Source of the DNA: Janibacter massiliensis
GTDB lineage: Bacteria > Actinomycetota > Actinomycetes > Actinomycetales > Dermatophilaceae
Direction of reading: 5' to 3'
Assembly (NCBI RefSeq): GCF_900289115.1
Contig: NZ_LT985196.1
Coordinates: forward strand, 1,887,752 to 1,951,751
DNA: 64,000 nt
A program made the position numbers and the translations under genes. The first letter of the stretch is position 1, and each line of letters starts with the position of its first letter. Positions 8,698-16,514 of this stretch are shown piece by piece. Below the pieces are notes generated by a model. The model did not search any database and was not told the origin of the DNA. It was given only the letters and a program-made list of their open reading frames with translations.

Positions 8698-9487
8698 GAA
8701 CGCCCGCCGTGCCCGCAAGCCCATCCAGCGGGCCGTGGTTCTCGTCCCGACGTACAACGAGCGGGAGAACCTGCCGCTGATCATCGAGCGGGTCCGTGCC
8801 GCCGTGCCGTGGCTCGACGTGCTCGTCCTCGACGACAACTCCCCGGACGGGACGGGCGAGGTCGCCGACGAGATCGCGGCGACCGACCGTCAGGTCCACG
8901 TCCTCCACCGGCCCGGCAAGCAGGGCCTGGGCGCGGCGTACCTCGCCGGGTTCGCGTGGGCCGCCGAGCGCGGCTACGACGCGATGATCGAGATGGACGC
9001 GGATGGCTCGCACCGCCCCGAGCACCTTCCGGCGATGCTCGACGCCGCGACGACCGCGGACCTGGTCATCGGATCCCGCTGGGTCAAGGGCGGGGAGACG
9101 GTGAACTGGCCGCTGAGCCGGCAGCTCATCAGCCGCGGGGGCAGCCTCTACACGCGCCTCCTCCTCGGCGTGCCGGTGCACGACTGCACCGCGGGCTTCC
9201 GGGTGTACCGCGCCACCGCGCTGGAGAAGATGGCGCTCTCGGACGTCGCCAGCGCGGGGTACTGCTTCCAGATCGACCTCACCCGCCGCGCCCTCGACCG
9301 GGGCCTCACGGTCGTCGAGGTGCCCATCTCGTTCGTCGAGCGGGAGATCGGCGACTCGAAGATGAACGGGGACATCGTCCGCGAGGCCATGGTCCGCGTC
9401 GGTCAGTGGGGCGTGAAGCACCGGGCGGCGCAGCTCGGACGGCTCCTCGGGTGGCGCCCGGGCGAGTCCTGGCACGACCTGACCTGA
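8690..9487 (+). CDS. polyprenol monophosphomannose synthase (GT2 family)
   Basis: A 265-residue family-2 glycosyltransferase that should transfer mannose from GDP-mannose to polyprenyl phosphate, supplying donors for cell-envelope mannan and protein mannosylation. Motifs in order: VVLVPTYNERENLPLIIERV, the metal-binding LVLDDNSPDGTGEV, EMDADGSHRPEHLPAML, DLVIGSRWVKGGE, and VPISFVEREIGDSKMNGDIV. The GTG at 8690 is chosen because GAGAAGG lies ten bases upstream and because it gives a short overlap with lnt. An ATG at 8642 preceded by TAGACT is a less likely alternative. The protein lacks the C-terminal membrane domain of eukaryotic-type Dpm enzymes. Confidence 0.9.
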   Translation: MPENARRARKPIQRAVVLVPTYNERENLPLIIERVRAAVPWLDVLVLDDNSPDGTGEVADEIAATDRQVHVLHRPGKQGLGAAYLAGFAWAAERGYDAMIEMDADGSHRPEHLPAMLDAATTADLVIGSRWVKGGETVNWPLSRQLISRGGSLYTRLLLGVPVHDCTAGFRVYRATALEKMALSDVASAGYCFQIDLTRRALDRGLTVVEVPISFVEREIGDSKMNGDIVREAMVRVGQWGVKHRAAQLGRLLGWRPGESWHDLT

Positions 9488-9969
9488 TGGCGGGCCGACG
9501 GTCGCGGGTGCTGGGGATCCTCGCGATCCTCCTGCTCGTCGTGCCGATCGTCGAGGTCGCGGTCATCGTCGCCGTCGGCCGGACGATCGGCGGCTGGCCG
9601 ACCCTCGGTCTGCTCCTGCTCGAGTCGGCGATCGGGGCGTGGGTCGTCCAGCGGGAGGGCGGCCGCGCCTGGCAGGCTCTCCGGTCGGCCCTGCGGACCG
9701 GTCGCATGCCGGCGCGTGAGCTGACCGAGGGCATCCTCGTCCTCGTGGGCGGGACGCTGCTGCTCACCCCCGGGTTCGTCAGCGACGTCGTCGGGTTCTT
9801 CTGCGTGCTGCCGTTCACCCGACCCGTCGCGCGTCGGATGCTCGAGGGCGCGATCCGGCGGAGGCTGCTCGGGAGATCCGTGACGACGATCCGCACGCCC
9901 CGACAACGACCCGGCGCGGGCACCCACCCCGACGCGGCCGACGACATCATCGAGGGCGAGGTTCTCTGA
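9487..9969 (+). CDS. FxsA family membrane protein
   Basis: A 160-residue protein with two hydrophobic segments near the N terminus (residues 8-50) and a third around residues 78-105, the FxsA layout. Family text is visible as IVEVAVIVAVGRTIGGWPTL and GTLLLTPGFVSDVVGFF. The E. coli member was named for suppressing F-factor exclusion of phage T7; its normal role is unknown. It overlaps the mannosyltransferase stop by one base (TGATG), so it closes the lnt-ppm operon. A strong palindromic terminator follows 14 bases after the stop. Confidence 0.88.
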   Translation: MAGRRSRVLGILAILLLVVPIVEVAVIVAVGRTIGGWPTLGLLLLESAIGAWVVQREGGRAWQALRSALRTGRMPARELTEGILVLVGGTLLLTPGFVSDVVGFFCVLPFTRPVARRMLEGAIRRRLLGRSVTTIRTPRQRPGAGTHPDAADDIIEGEVL

Positions 9970-9983
9970 GAGTGGACGCGGAA

Positions 9984-10011
9984 GGGGACCGACCCGATCG
10001 GGTCGGTCCCC
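9984..10011. terminator. 28-base perfect palindrome, probable bidirectional terminator
   Basis: GGGGACCGACCC, then GATC, then GGGTCGGTCCCC forms a 12-bp perfect stem, and with the GATC centre the whole 28 bases read the same on both strands. It lies between the convergent fxsA and rbpA genes. There is no long T-run on either side, as is usual for GC-rich actinobacterial terminators. Confidence 0.75.
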
Positions 10012-10026
10012 TTGGTACGGGCGGGA

Positions 10027-10383
10027 TCAGGCGGAGCGCCGCCGGGTCTTCTCGCCGCGCTTCTCCCGAAGGAGCTCGAGCCGCTCCTCGAGCAGCTCCT
10101 CGAGCTCAGGGATCGAGCGGCGCTCGAGCAGCATGTCCCAGTGGGTGCGCTGCGGCTTGACCGGCTTCTCCTCCGGAGCGGGACCGTCGAGCAGCCGGGC
10201 TTCCTCGCCGCAGCGGCACTCCCACGTCGGCGGGACGTCGGCCTCGATGGAGAACGGCAGCTCGGTGCGGTGCTCGTGCTCGCACACGTAGACGACGATC
10301 TGCCGCTCGCTCGGGACGACGTTCGCGGTCGTCTCCATGCTGAAGGAGACCATCCGCGTGCCACGAAGGGTGCGCTCTGCCAT
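10027..10383 (-). CDS. rbpA: RNA polymerase-binding protein RbpA
   Basis: A 118-residue actinobacteria-specific factor that binds RNA polymerase and the principal sigma factor and stabilises open complexes. The text matches the family: MAERTLRGTRMVSFSMET, the zinc-ribbon-like part VYVCEHEHRTELPFS and WECRCGEEA, then the sigma-interacting helix THWDMLLERRSIPELEELLE. The ATG at 10383 has AGGAGAG just upstream, so translation is leadered. The 125-base upstream region carries a CRP-type palindrome (10486-10501). No clear SigR-type promoter (GGGAAT...GTT), known for Streptomyces rbpA, was found. Confidence 0.95.
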   Translation of the reverse strand: MAERTLRGTRMVSFSMETTANVVPSERQIVVYVCEHEHRTELPFSIEADVPPTWECRCGEEARLLDGPAPEEKPVKPQRTHWDMLLERRSIPELEELLEERLELLREKRGEKTRRRSA

Positions 10384-10485
10384 GAACTCTCCTAGAGGTC
10401 TGGGGAAGGTGCCGCAGCCCGGCTGGCTGGGGGGACATCCCTTCAGCATTCAATGACGTGGATGCCATACCCAAATGCGGCGCCA

Positions 10486-10501
10486 TGTGATCGAGATCAC
10501 A
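10486..10501. promoter_or_regulatory. CRP/GlxR-type operator (TGTGA-N6-TCACA)
   Basis: TGTGATC-GA-GATCACA is a near-perfect match to the cAMP-receptor consensus, with 7-bp arms. It lies 103 bases before the rbpA start and just after the end of the upstream transporter gene on the same strand, so it would sit at or above the rbpA promoter. Confidence 0.55.
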
Positions 10502-10508
10502 CATTGTG

Positions 10509-11924
10509 TCAGGCGACCGCGGGCACCTCGTTGCCCGCCTCACGGATGCCGCGGCGCACGTCGACCCGGGCGAGGAGCACCCCGCCGACGACGAAGAAGA
10601 CGATGAGCGCGATGATCGCGAGCCGGTAGGAACCCGTGAGCTGATGGACCAGGCCGAAGGTCAGCATCCCGAACCAGCTCGTCCCGCGCTCCATCGCCTG
10701 GTACAGGCTGAAGTACTCGGCCTCCCGGTCGGCCGGGACGAGCTGGCTGTAGAGCGAGCGGGAGAGGGCTTGGGTCCCGCCGAGGACGACCCCGATGACG
10801 ACACCGAGGGCGACGAACGGCAGGAAACGGCCGTTGGGGAGCAGGTAGGCGGCGACGACGACCCCGGTCCACAGCCCGATTCCGCCCAGGACCGTCCGCT
10901 TCGCCCCCGCCCGCGCGGCGATGAGCCCGAAGAGCAGCGCCCCGCCGAACGCGACGAACTGCACGACGAGGATGAGGGCCATGAGCTGGCTCTCCGCGAA
11001 TCCGATCTCCTCCACCGCGTAGATCGCCGAGGCCGCGATCACCGTCTGGATGCCGTCGTTGAAGAAGAGGTAGGCGGCGAGGAAGCTCATCGTCTGGGGG
11101 TACCGGCGCAGGTCGATGAAGGTGTCCCGGAGCTGGCCGAGGGAACCCCGGACGATCCCGCGGCCGGTGCCGGGGGCAGCGCGCCCCAGCCCGCGGACCC
11201 GGCGCAGCCCGACGACGGGGATGAGAGTGAAGGCCGCCCACCACAGCCCCGCCGACAGCAGGCAGAGGCGGACGGCGTCGCCCGTCGACAGGCCGAAGGG
11301 GGTGAGGGAGACCAGCGCGAGGTTCGCCACGAGGAGCAGCCCACCGCCGAGGTAGCCGAGGGCCCAGCCGCGAGAGGACACCGCGTCCCGGTCGTCCGGA
11401 TGGGCGATCCGGCAGAGCAGGGCGTCGTAGACGACGAGGGATGCTCCGAGCGCGACGGTCGCGACGATCATCAGGATGGCGCCGAGCTCCCAGGCGCTCC
11501 CGGTGACGAGCACCATGAGCGCCGCGGCGAGGGCTCCGGTCCAGGCGAAGCCGCCGAGGAGCCGCGCCGGGCGGGGGGAGCGGTCGGCCAGCGCGCCGAC
11601 GAACACGAGGAGGATCGCCGAGACGATCGTCGCGACGGTCACCGTGTACGCGGCGACCGAGCCGGGGTCGACCGGGACCCCGAGGACCCGGAGGTCGGTG
11701 CCGCACGTCGCGTCCTCAGCGAGCCCCGGACAGGCATCCTCCGTCGCGACAGCCGTGAGGTAGGGGCCGAAGAGCACGGTGCCGGTCGTGGTGACGAACG
11801 CCGAGTTGGCCCAGTCGTACCAGTACCATGACCGTCGCCAGCGGCGCGCCGGCGCGCCCGGCGCCTCTGTCGCGATGGGGGAGACCGGCCCGACCCGGGC
11901 CTCGCTCGCGGCCGGACCGCTCAC
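10509..11924 (-). CDS. MFS transporter, Atg22/UMF1 type
   Basis: A 471-residue protein with about 12 hydrophobic segments. Near residue 33 it has the family signature WYWYDWANSAF, the hallmark of the Atg22-like (UMF1) branch of the major facilitator superfamily. Yeast Atg22 exports amino acids from the vacuole; substrates of bacterial members are largely unknown. The GTG at 11924 overlaps the stop of the upstream peptidase gene as GTGA, which supports this start over an in-frame one 21 bases earlier. It is probably co-transcribed with that peptidase. Confidence 0.85.
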   Translation of the reverse strand: MSGPAASEARVGPVSPIATEAPGAPARRWRRSWYWYDWANSAFVTTTGTVLFGPYLTAVATEDACPGLAEDATCGTDLRVLGVPVDPGSVAAYTVTVATIVSAILLVFVGALADRSPRPARLLGGFAWTGALAAALMVLVTGSAWELGAILMIVATVALGASLVVYDALLCRIAHPDDRDAVSSRGWALGYLGGGLLLVANLALVSLTPFGLSTGDAVRLCLLSAGLWWAAFTLIPVVGLRRVRGLGRAAPGTGRGIVRGSLGQLRDTFIDLRRYPQTMSFLAAYLFFNDGIQTVIAASAIYAVEEIGFAESQLMALILVVQFVAFGGALLFGLIAARAGAKRTVLGGIGLWTGVVVAAYLLPNGRFLPFVALGVVIGVVLGGTQALSRSLYSQLVPADREAEYFSLYQAMERGTSWFGMLTFGLVHQLTGSYRLAIIALIVFFVVGGVLLARVDVRRGIREAGNEVPAVA

Positions 11925-13408
11925 CCCGCGTACTCCCAGTGCCAAGGCTCCGGGAGCGCGCCGTTCGGCTCAGCCCAGGCGGGGTGGTACCAGCCGTACA
12001 GCGCGGCGTTCTGCTTCATCCACAGGTGGGCGGGGTGTCCGAAGTCCTCCACGCCGCCGCACAGGTCGACGGCGACGCCGAAACCGTGGTTGCTGCGACC
12101 GGGCGTGGCCGCCCACCCGCCGCGCTGCGCCTTGACCAGCACCTGCTCGGCGTACGAGCGGTAGCCGTCGGTGACGCAGAGCAGGTGCCCGGTCTCCTTG
12201 GCGTACGCCTTGCTCATCGCGTTGAAGGCCGCCGCGGCGCCGGGGCGGGCCGCCTCACCGTTGCCGCCGATGAGCGGGCAGAGCGCGGACGGCGGCACCT
12301 GGCCGTTCGGGTACTCGGTCTCGTCGTCGGAGCACGGCTTGCCGGCGTCGAACGCGGCGACGTCGACGTTGGCCTCGCGCATCGCCGCCATGAGTGCGTC
12401 CCGGGCGTCCTGGGCGTCCGGGTCGACGAGACCGATGAGGGAGGAGGCGACCGGGCCAGCCTTCTCGAGCTCGTCCCGGTGCCGGTCCTTGATGTCCCGC
12501 AGCTCGCGTCGGCGCTCCTTGAGGACGGCCGAGAGCGACGTTCGGGCCTTCTCTGCCTTCTTGCGCTCGGTCGTCGCACGCCGTGTCGCGGTGGTTGCCT
12601 CGTCGGTGAGTCGGCGCTGCTCGTCCCGCTCCTCGCGCAGGAGGGCGACGGCGTCGATCTTCTCGTCCGTGAGGTAGGCGATGTCGCCCATCGGGCTCGC
12701 GGGGGAGTCGCCCTCGGCCTTGAGGGCGTCGAGAAGAGCCAGGTTCTCGGAGTACTCACCCTCCGTGTACACGGCGACCGCCCAGCCGCGAAGGTCGTCC
12801 CGCCCCTTCGACAGGCGCCCGTCGAACGTACGAAGGGCCTTGCGTGCGTGGGCGGCCTTGCGCTGGGCCTTGCGCTCCGCCCGCTTCGCCTCGGCCAGTC
12901 GTTCGAGCAACGCGTTCGCCTTCATCGCGCTGCGTTCGAGCCGCGCGACCGCGGTCGCGAGCTCGAGGTTGCCGGCGAGGATCCGGTCCACGAGCGCTCG
13001 GGCCTCGTCGATCTGCGCCTGGGCGTCGGCCGAGGACAGCGCGTCCGGACTGAGCTGGCCGGCCGGCGGCCTCGTGTAGGCGAACGGGTCCGTCGTGCTC
13101 GTCGTCGAGGTGGCACTCGTGCCCGTCGACGAGGACGCCGGGTCCTGGCTCGGCGCCCGGGTCGAGGTCGACGACGGGGTGCGGGTCGACGTCGGGCTGG
13201 GCGTAGGCGTGCGGCCGGTCGTCGTCGGGCGGCTCGAGGTCGGCGTCCGGGTGCTCGAGGAGCTGCTCGAAGAGTTTCTCGAGGTAGTCGAGGTCGTGGA
13301 GCTCGTGCCCGTCGTCGAGGGGGAGGAGTCCGCGGCCACGGCGGCCGGTGCACCGACCACGAGCGCGGCGACGAGAGCCGAGACGATCGCTCCGGGGCGG
13401 CGAGGCAC
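11921..13408 (-). CDS. secreted VanY-type D-alanyl-D-alanine carboxypeptidase with coiled-coil region
   Basis: A 495-residue exported protein. A signal peptide (AIVSALVAALVVGAPAAVAA) is followed by a Ser/Thr/Pro/Arg-rich low-complexity linker of about 75 residues, then a long helical, charged coiled-coil stretch (roughly residues 140-320). The C-terminal peptidase domain follows. Zinc-ligand motifs of the VanY/D,D-peptidase family are visible: SNHGFGVAVDLCGG (His and Asp) and EPWHWEY (Glu/His). The GTG at 13408 has CAGGAG seven bases upstream. The coiled coil before a cell-wall hydrolase domain resembles the layout of divisome-linked hydrolases, so a division-associated role is possible but unproven. 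Confidence 0.85.
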   Translation of the reverse strand: MPRRPGAIVSALVAALVVGAPAAVAADSSPSTTGTSSTTSTTSRNSSSSSSSTRTPTSSRPTTTGRTPTPSPTSTRTPSSTSTRAPSQDPASSSTGTSATSTTSTTDPFAYTRPPAGQLSPDALSSADAQAQIDEARALVDRILAGNLELATAVARLERSAMKANALLERLAEAKRAERKAQRKAAHARKALRTFDGRLSKGRDDLRGWAVAVYTEGEYSENLALLDALKAEGDSPASPMGDIAYLTDEKIDAVALLREERDEQRRLTDEATTATRRATTERKKAEKARTSLSAVLKERRRELRDIKDRHRDELEKAGPVASSLIGLVDPDAQDARDALMAAMREANVDVAAFDAGKPCSDDETEYPNGQVPPSALCPLIGGNGEAARPGAAAAFNAMSKAYAKETGHLLCVTDGYRSYAEQVLVKAQRGGWAATPGRSNHGFGVAVDLCGGVEDFGHPAHLWMKQNAALYGWYHPAWAEPNGALPEPWHWEYAG

Positions 13409-13526
13409 GGGGGGCTCCTGGGGTGCGTGTGACGGGGGCCTCCACGATGGTACGCGGTGCCGACCCGGCCCGCGGGTCGTTCTCGAGCGGGTGCTCAGCC
13501 ACCCGCACGGGTGAGAGGGTGTCGCC

Positions 13527-15896
13527 GTGACGACCCTCGCCAGCACCCACCCCGCCGACGGCCACGACCTCATCCGGGTGCGCGGCGCCCGGGAGAACAA
13601 CCTGCGCGGCGTCGACCTCGACCTGCCGAAACGGCGTCTTACCGTGTTTACGGGCGTGTCCGGGTCGGGAAAGAGCTCGCTCGTGTTCGCCACGATCGCC
13701 GCCGAGTCGCAGCGGATGATCAACGAGACGTACAGCGCGTTCGTCCAAGGCTTCATGCCGAGCCTGGCGCGCCCCGACGTCGACGTCCTCGAGGGACTGA
13801 CGACGGCGATCCTCGTCGACCAGCAGCGGATGGGCGGCGACGTCCGCTCGACCGTGGGTACCGCGACGGACGCCAACGCCCTCCTGCGTGTCCTGTTCTC
13901 CCGCTGCGGCGTCCCGCACATCGGCTCGCCGCAGGCGTTCTCGTTCAACGTGGCCTCGATCAGCGGGGCGGGCGCAGTGACGGTCGAGAAGGGCGGGGAG
14001 AAGGTCAAGGAGCGGCGCGAGTTCAGCATCACCGGGGGGATGTGCCCGCGCTGCGAGGGCCGCGGCACCGTGTCCGACCTCGACCTCGCCGAGCTGTTCG
14101 ACGAGGAGAAGTCGCTCGCCGAGGGCGCCGTGACGATCCCCGGCTACAACCTCGGCGGCTGGAACATGCGCATGTACATGGAGAGCGGCCTGCTCGACCC
14201 CGACCGGCCGATCAAGGCGTACACGAAGAAGCAGCGGCACGACTTCCTCCACCACGAGCCCGAGCGGATGAAGATCGCCGGGATCAACATGACGTACGAG
14301 GGCCTCATCCCGCGGATCCGCAAGTCGATGCTGAGCAAGGACCAGGAGGCGATGCAGCCGCACGTCCGCGCCTTCGTCGACCGTGCCGTGACGTTCATGG
14401 CGTGCCCGGAGTGCGAGGGGACGCGGCTGTCGGAGGGTGCTCGGTCATCGAGGATCGCTGGCAAGAACATCGCCGACTGCTGCGCGATGCAGATCAGCGA
14501 TCTCGCGCAATGGGTGCGGACGCTGGACGAGCCGTCGGTCGCGCCGCTGCTGGAGTCGCTGTCGCACCTGCTCGACTCCTTCGTCGAGATCGGTCTCGGG
14601 TACCTCTCGCTCGACCGGCCGTCCGGCACGTTGTCCGGGGGAGAGGCGCAGCGGACGAAGATGATCCGGCACCTGGGCAGCTCGCTGACGGACATCACCT
14701 ACGTCTTCGACGAGCCGACGACGGGGCTGCACCCGCACGACATCGCGCGGATGAACGAGCTGCTGCGACGGCTTCGGGACAAGGGAAACACCGTCCTGGT
14801 CGTCGAGCACAAGCCGGAGCTCATCGCGATCGCCGACCACGTCGTCGACCTCGGTCCGGGTGCCGGGGCCGACGGCGGCCGAATCTGCTTCGAGGGTGAC
14901 ATCGAGGGACTGCGGGGGAGCGGCACCGTCACCGGACGCCATCTCGACGACCGGGCGGCGCTCAAGGACAGCGTGCGAGAGCCCGAGGGGGCGATCGAGG
15001 TCCGCAGGGCAAGCACGCACAACCTCAAGGACGTCGACGTCGACATCCCGCTCGGCGTCCTCACGGTCGTCACCGGCGTCGCCGGGTCGGGGAAGAGCTC
15101 ACTCATCCACGGGTCGGTCGCCGGGCGCGACGGGGTCGTCGTCATCGACCAGAGCCCGATCCGCGGGTCGCGCCGGTCCAACCCGGCGACGTACTCCGGA
15201 CTCCTCGAGCCGATCCGCAAGGCGTTCGCGAAGGCCAACGGCGTCAAGCCCGCGCTGTTCAGCCCCAACTCGGACGGGGCGTGCCCGGTCTGCTCCGGCA
15301 CGGGGGTCGTCGAGACGGATCTTGGGATGATGGCCAGTCCCTCGACGCCGTGCCCGGAGTGCGAGGGTCGCCGGTTCGGTGCCGAGGTGCTCGAGCACAC
15401 CCTCGGCGGCCGGAGCATCGCGGACGTCCTCGAGATGTCCGTCCGTGAGGCCCGCGCGTTCTTCGCTGAGGGCGAGTCGGCGGTCAAGGCTGCGCACACG
15501 ATCCTGGGCAGGCTCGAGGACGTCGGCCTGGGCTACCTGACGATCGGGCAGCCGTTGACGACGCTGTCCGGGGGCGAGCGGCAGCGACTCAAGCTCGCCG
15601 TCCAGATGGGCGAGAAGTGCGAGGTCTACGTCCTCGACGAGCCGACGACCGGCCTGCACCTCGCCGACGTCGAGCAGCTCCTCGGCCTGCTCGACCGGCT
15701 CGTCGACGGCGGCAAGAGCGCCATCGTCATCGAGCATCACCAGGCGGTCATGGCACATGCCGACCACATCATCGACATCGGTCCGGGCGCCGGCCACGAC
15801 GGCGGTCGGGTCGTCTTCACCGGGACGCCCGCCGAGCTCGTCGCGGACGCCTCGACGCTCACCGGGAAGCACCTCGCGGAGTACCTCGGAGTGTGA
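13527..15896 (+). CDS. UvrA-like ATP-binding protein (short UvrA2/DrrC type)
   Basis: A 789-residue double ABC ATPase of the UvrA family. Both Walker A motifs are present (TGVSGSGKSSLVF and TGVAGSGKSSLIH), as are both signature motifs (LSGGEAQRTKM and LSGGERQRLKL) and Walker B regions (VFDEPTTGLHPHD and VLDEPTTGLHLAD). Zinc-module cysteine pairs occur as CPRCEGRGT, CPECEGTRL, CPVCSGTGV and CPECEGRRF. At 789 residues it is shorter than housekeeping UvrA (about 950), matching the UvrA2 or drug-resistance (DrrC) branch that lacks the UvrB-binding part. It may protect against DNA-binding drugs; no antibiotic genes are adjacent. A hairpin terminator follows. Confidence 0.9.
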   Translation: MTTLASTHPADGHDLIRVRGARENNLRGVDLDLPKRRLTVFTGVSGSGKSSLVFATIAAESQRMINETYSAFVQGFMPSLARPDVDVLEGLTTAILVDQQRMGGDVRSTVGTATDANALLRVLFSRCGVPHIGSPQAFSFNVASISGAGAVTVEKGGEKVKERREFSITGGMCPRCEGRGTVSDLDLAELFDEEKSLAEGAVTIPGYNLGGWNMRMYMESGLLDPDRPIKAYTKKQRHDFLHHEPERMKIAGINMTYEGLIPRIRKSMLSKDQEAMQPHVRAFVDRAVTFMACPECEGTRLSEGARSSRIAGKNIADCCAMQISDLAQWVRTLDEPSVAPLLESLSHLLDSFVEIGLGYLSLDRPSGTLSGGEAQRTKMIRHLGSSLTDITYVFDEPTTGLHPHDIARMNELLRRLRDKGNTVLVVEHKPELIAIADHVVDLGPGAGADGGRICFEGDIEGLRGSGTVTGRHLDDRAALKDSVREPEGAIEVRRASTHNLKDVDVDIPLGVLTVVTGVAGSGKSSLIHGSVAGRDGVVVIDQSPIRGSRRSNPATYSGLLEPIRKAFAKANGVKPALFSPNSDGACPVCSGTGVVETDLGMMASPSTPCPECEGRRFGAEVLEHTLGGRSIADVLEMSVREARAFFAEGESAVKAAHTILGRLEDVGLGYLTIGQPLTTLSGGERQRLKLAVQMGEKCEVYVLDEPTTGLHLADVEQLLGLLDRLVDGGKSAIVIEHHQAVMAHADHIIDIGPGAGHDGGRVVFTGTPAELVADASTLTGKHLAEYLGV

Positions 15897-15911
15897 CCTC
15901 CCGCCTCACAT

Positions 15912-15951
15912 GGTCCGGGGAACGTGGCGTCATGGTCGATTCCCCCGGACC
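15912..15951 (+). terminator. hairpin after the UvrA-like gene
   Basis: GGTCCGGGGAA (15912-15922) pairs with TTCCCCCGGACC (15940-15951), with one unpaired C and a 17-base loop. It starts 15 bases after the stop codon. No T-run follows. Confidence 0.55.
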
Positions 15952-15966
15952 GCTCCTCAAGTGCCG

Positions 15967-15993
15967 ATAATGCACATTATGTCACGTTGATAA
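15967..15993. promoter_or_regulatory. AT-rich inverted repeat, possible operator
   Basis: ATAATG-CA-CATTAT (15967-15980) has 6-bp arms and is followed by TTAT...ATAA (15977-15980 and 15990-15993). The AT-rich symmetry stands out in this GC-rich sequence and lies about 60-85 bases before the ArfB-like gene. The binding protein is unknown. Confidence 0.4.
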
Positions 15994-16052
15994 GCGCTGC
16001 AAGACGTCCTCAGGAGGTCGCCCCCCTCCCCATCCGTGGCCACACTGGGTCC

Positions 16053-16505
16053 ATGACGAGCGACGGCCACCTGCGTGTCCCACCCGGGCCGGGCCTTCCG
16101 CGCGGGCTCGTCATCGCCGCCGGGGACCTCGTCGAGCGCTTCTCTCGTTCCTCCGGCCCGGGTGGCCAGGGTGTCAACACGACCGATTCCCGCGTCCAGC
16201 TGTCGCTCGACCTCGCGACGACGACCGCCCTGACCGACGACCAGCGACGACGCGCCCTCGACCGGCTGCGCGACCGACTCGCCGGGACGGTCCTCACCGT
16301 CGACGCATCCGAGCACCGCTCGCAGCGCCGGAACCGGGCGGCGGCCCGGGCAAGGATCGCGACCCTTCTCAGGGACGCCCTCGCCCCCGCTCCCCCGTCA
16401 CGCCGTGCGACCCGGCCGACTCGCGGTTCCCAGTGCCGCCGCCTCGACGCCAAGCGCCGCCGCTCGGAGACGAAGGCGGGCCGGGCGAGGCCGTCGGCGG
16501 ACTGA
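16053..16505 (+). CDS. arfB: ArfB/YaeJ-type peptidyl-tRNA hydrolase
   Basis: A 150-residue protein with the RF-1 domain core: RFSRSSGPGGQGVNTTDSRV contains the catalytic GGQ. A basic C-terminal tail (SRRATRPTRGSQCRRLDAKR and onward) is the feature that lets ArfB reach into the mRNA channel of stalled ribosomes. It should rescue ribosomes stalled on non-stop mRNA. The ATG at 16053 is preceded at 6 bases by CACACT, a weak -10-like box, and there is no SD. It converges on the acyl-CoA synthetase gene with a 9-base gap between stops. Confidence 0.9.
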   Translation: MTSDGHLRVPPGPGLPRGLVIAAGDLVERFSRSSGPGGQGVNTTDSRVQLSLDLATTTALTDDQRRRALDRLRDRLAGTVLTVDASEHRSQRRNRAAARARIATLLRDALAPAPPSRRATRPTRGSQCRRLDAKRRRSETKAGRARPSAD

Positions 16506-16514
16506 GCGCGGGAT

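Noticed and set aside
13060-13340. A possible DNA repeat array in the Ser/Thr-rich stretch of the VanY-type gene
   Set aside because: The units are irregular low-complexity codons for a linker, with no fixed period or spacer as in CRISPR or minisatellites.
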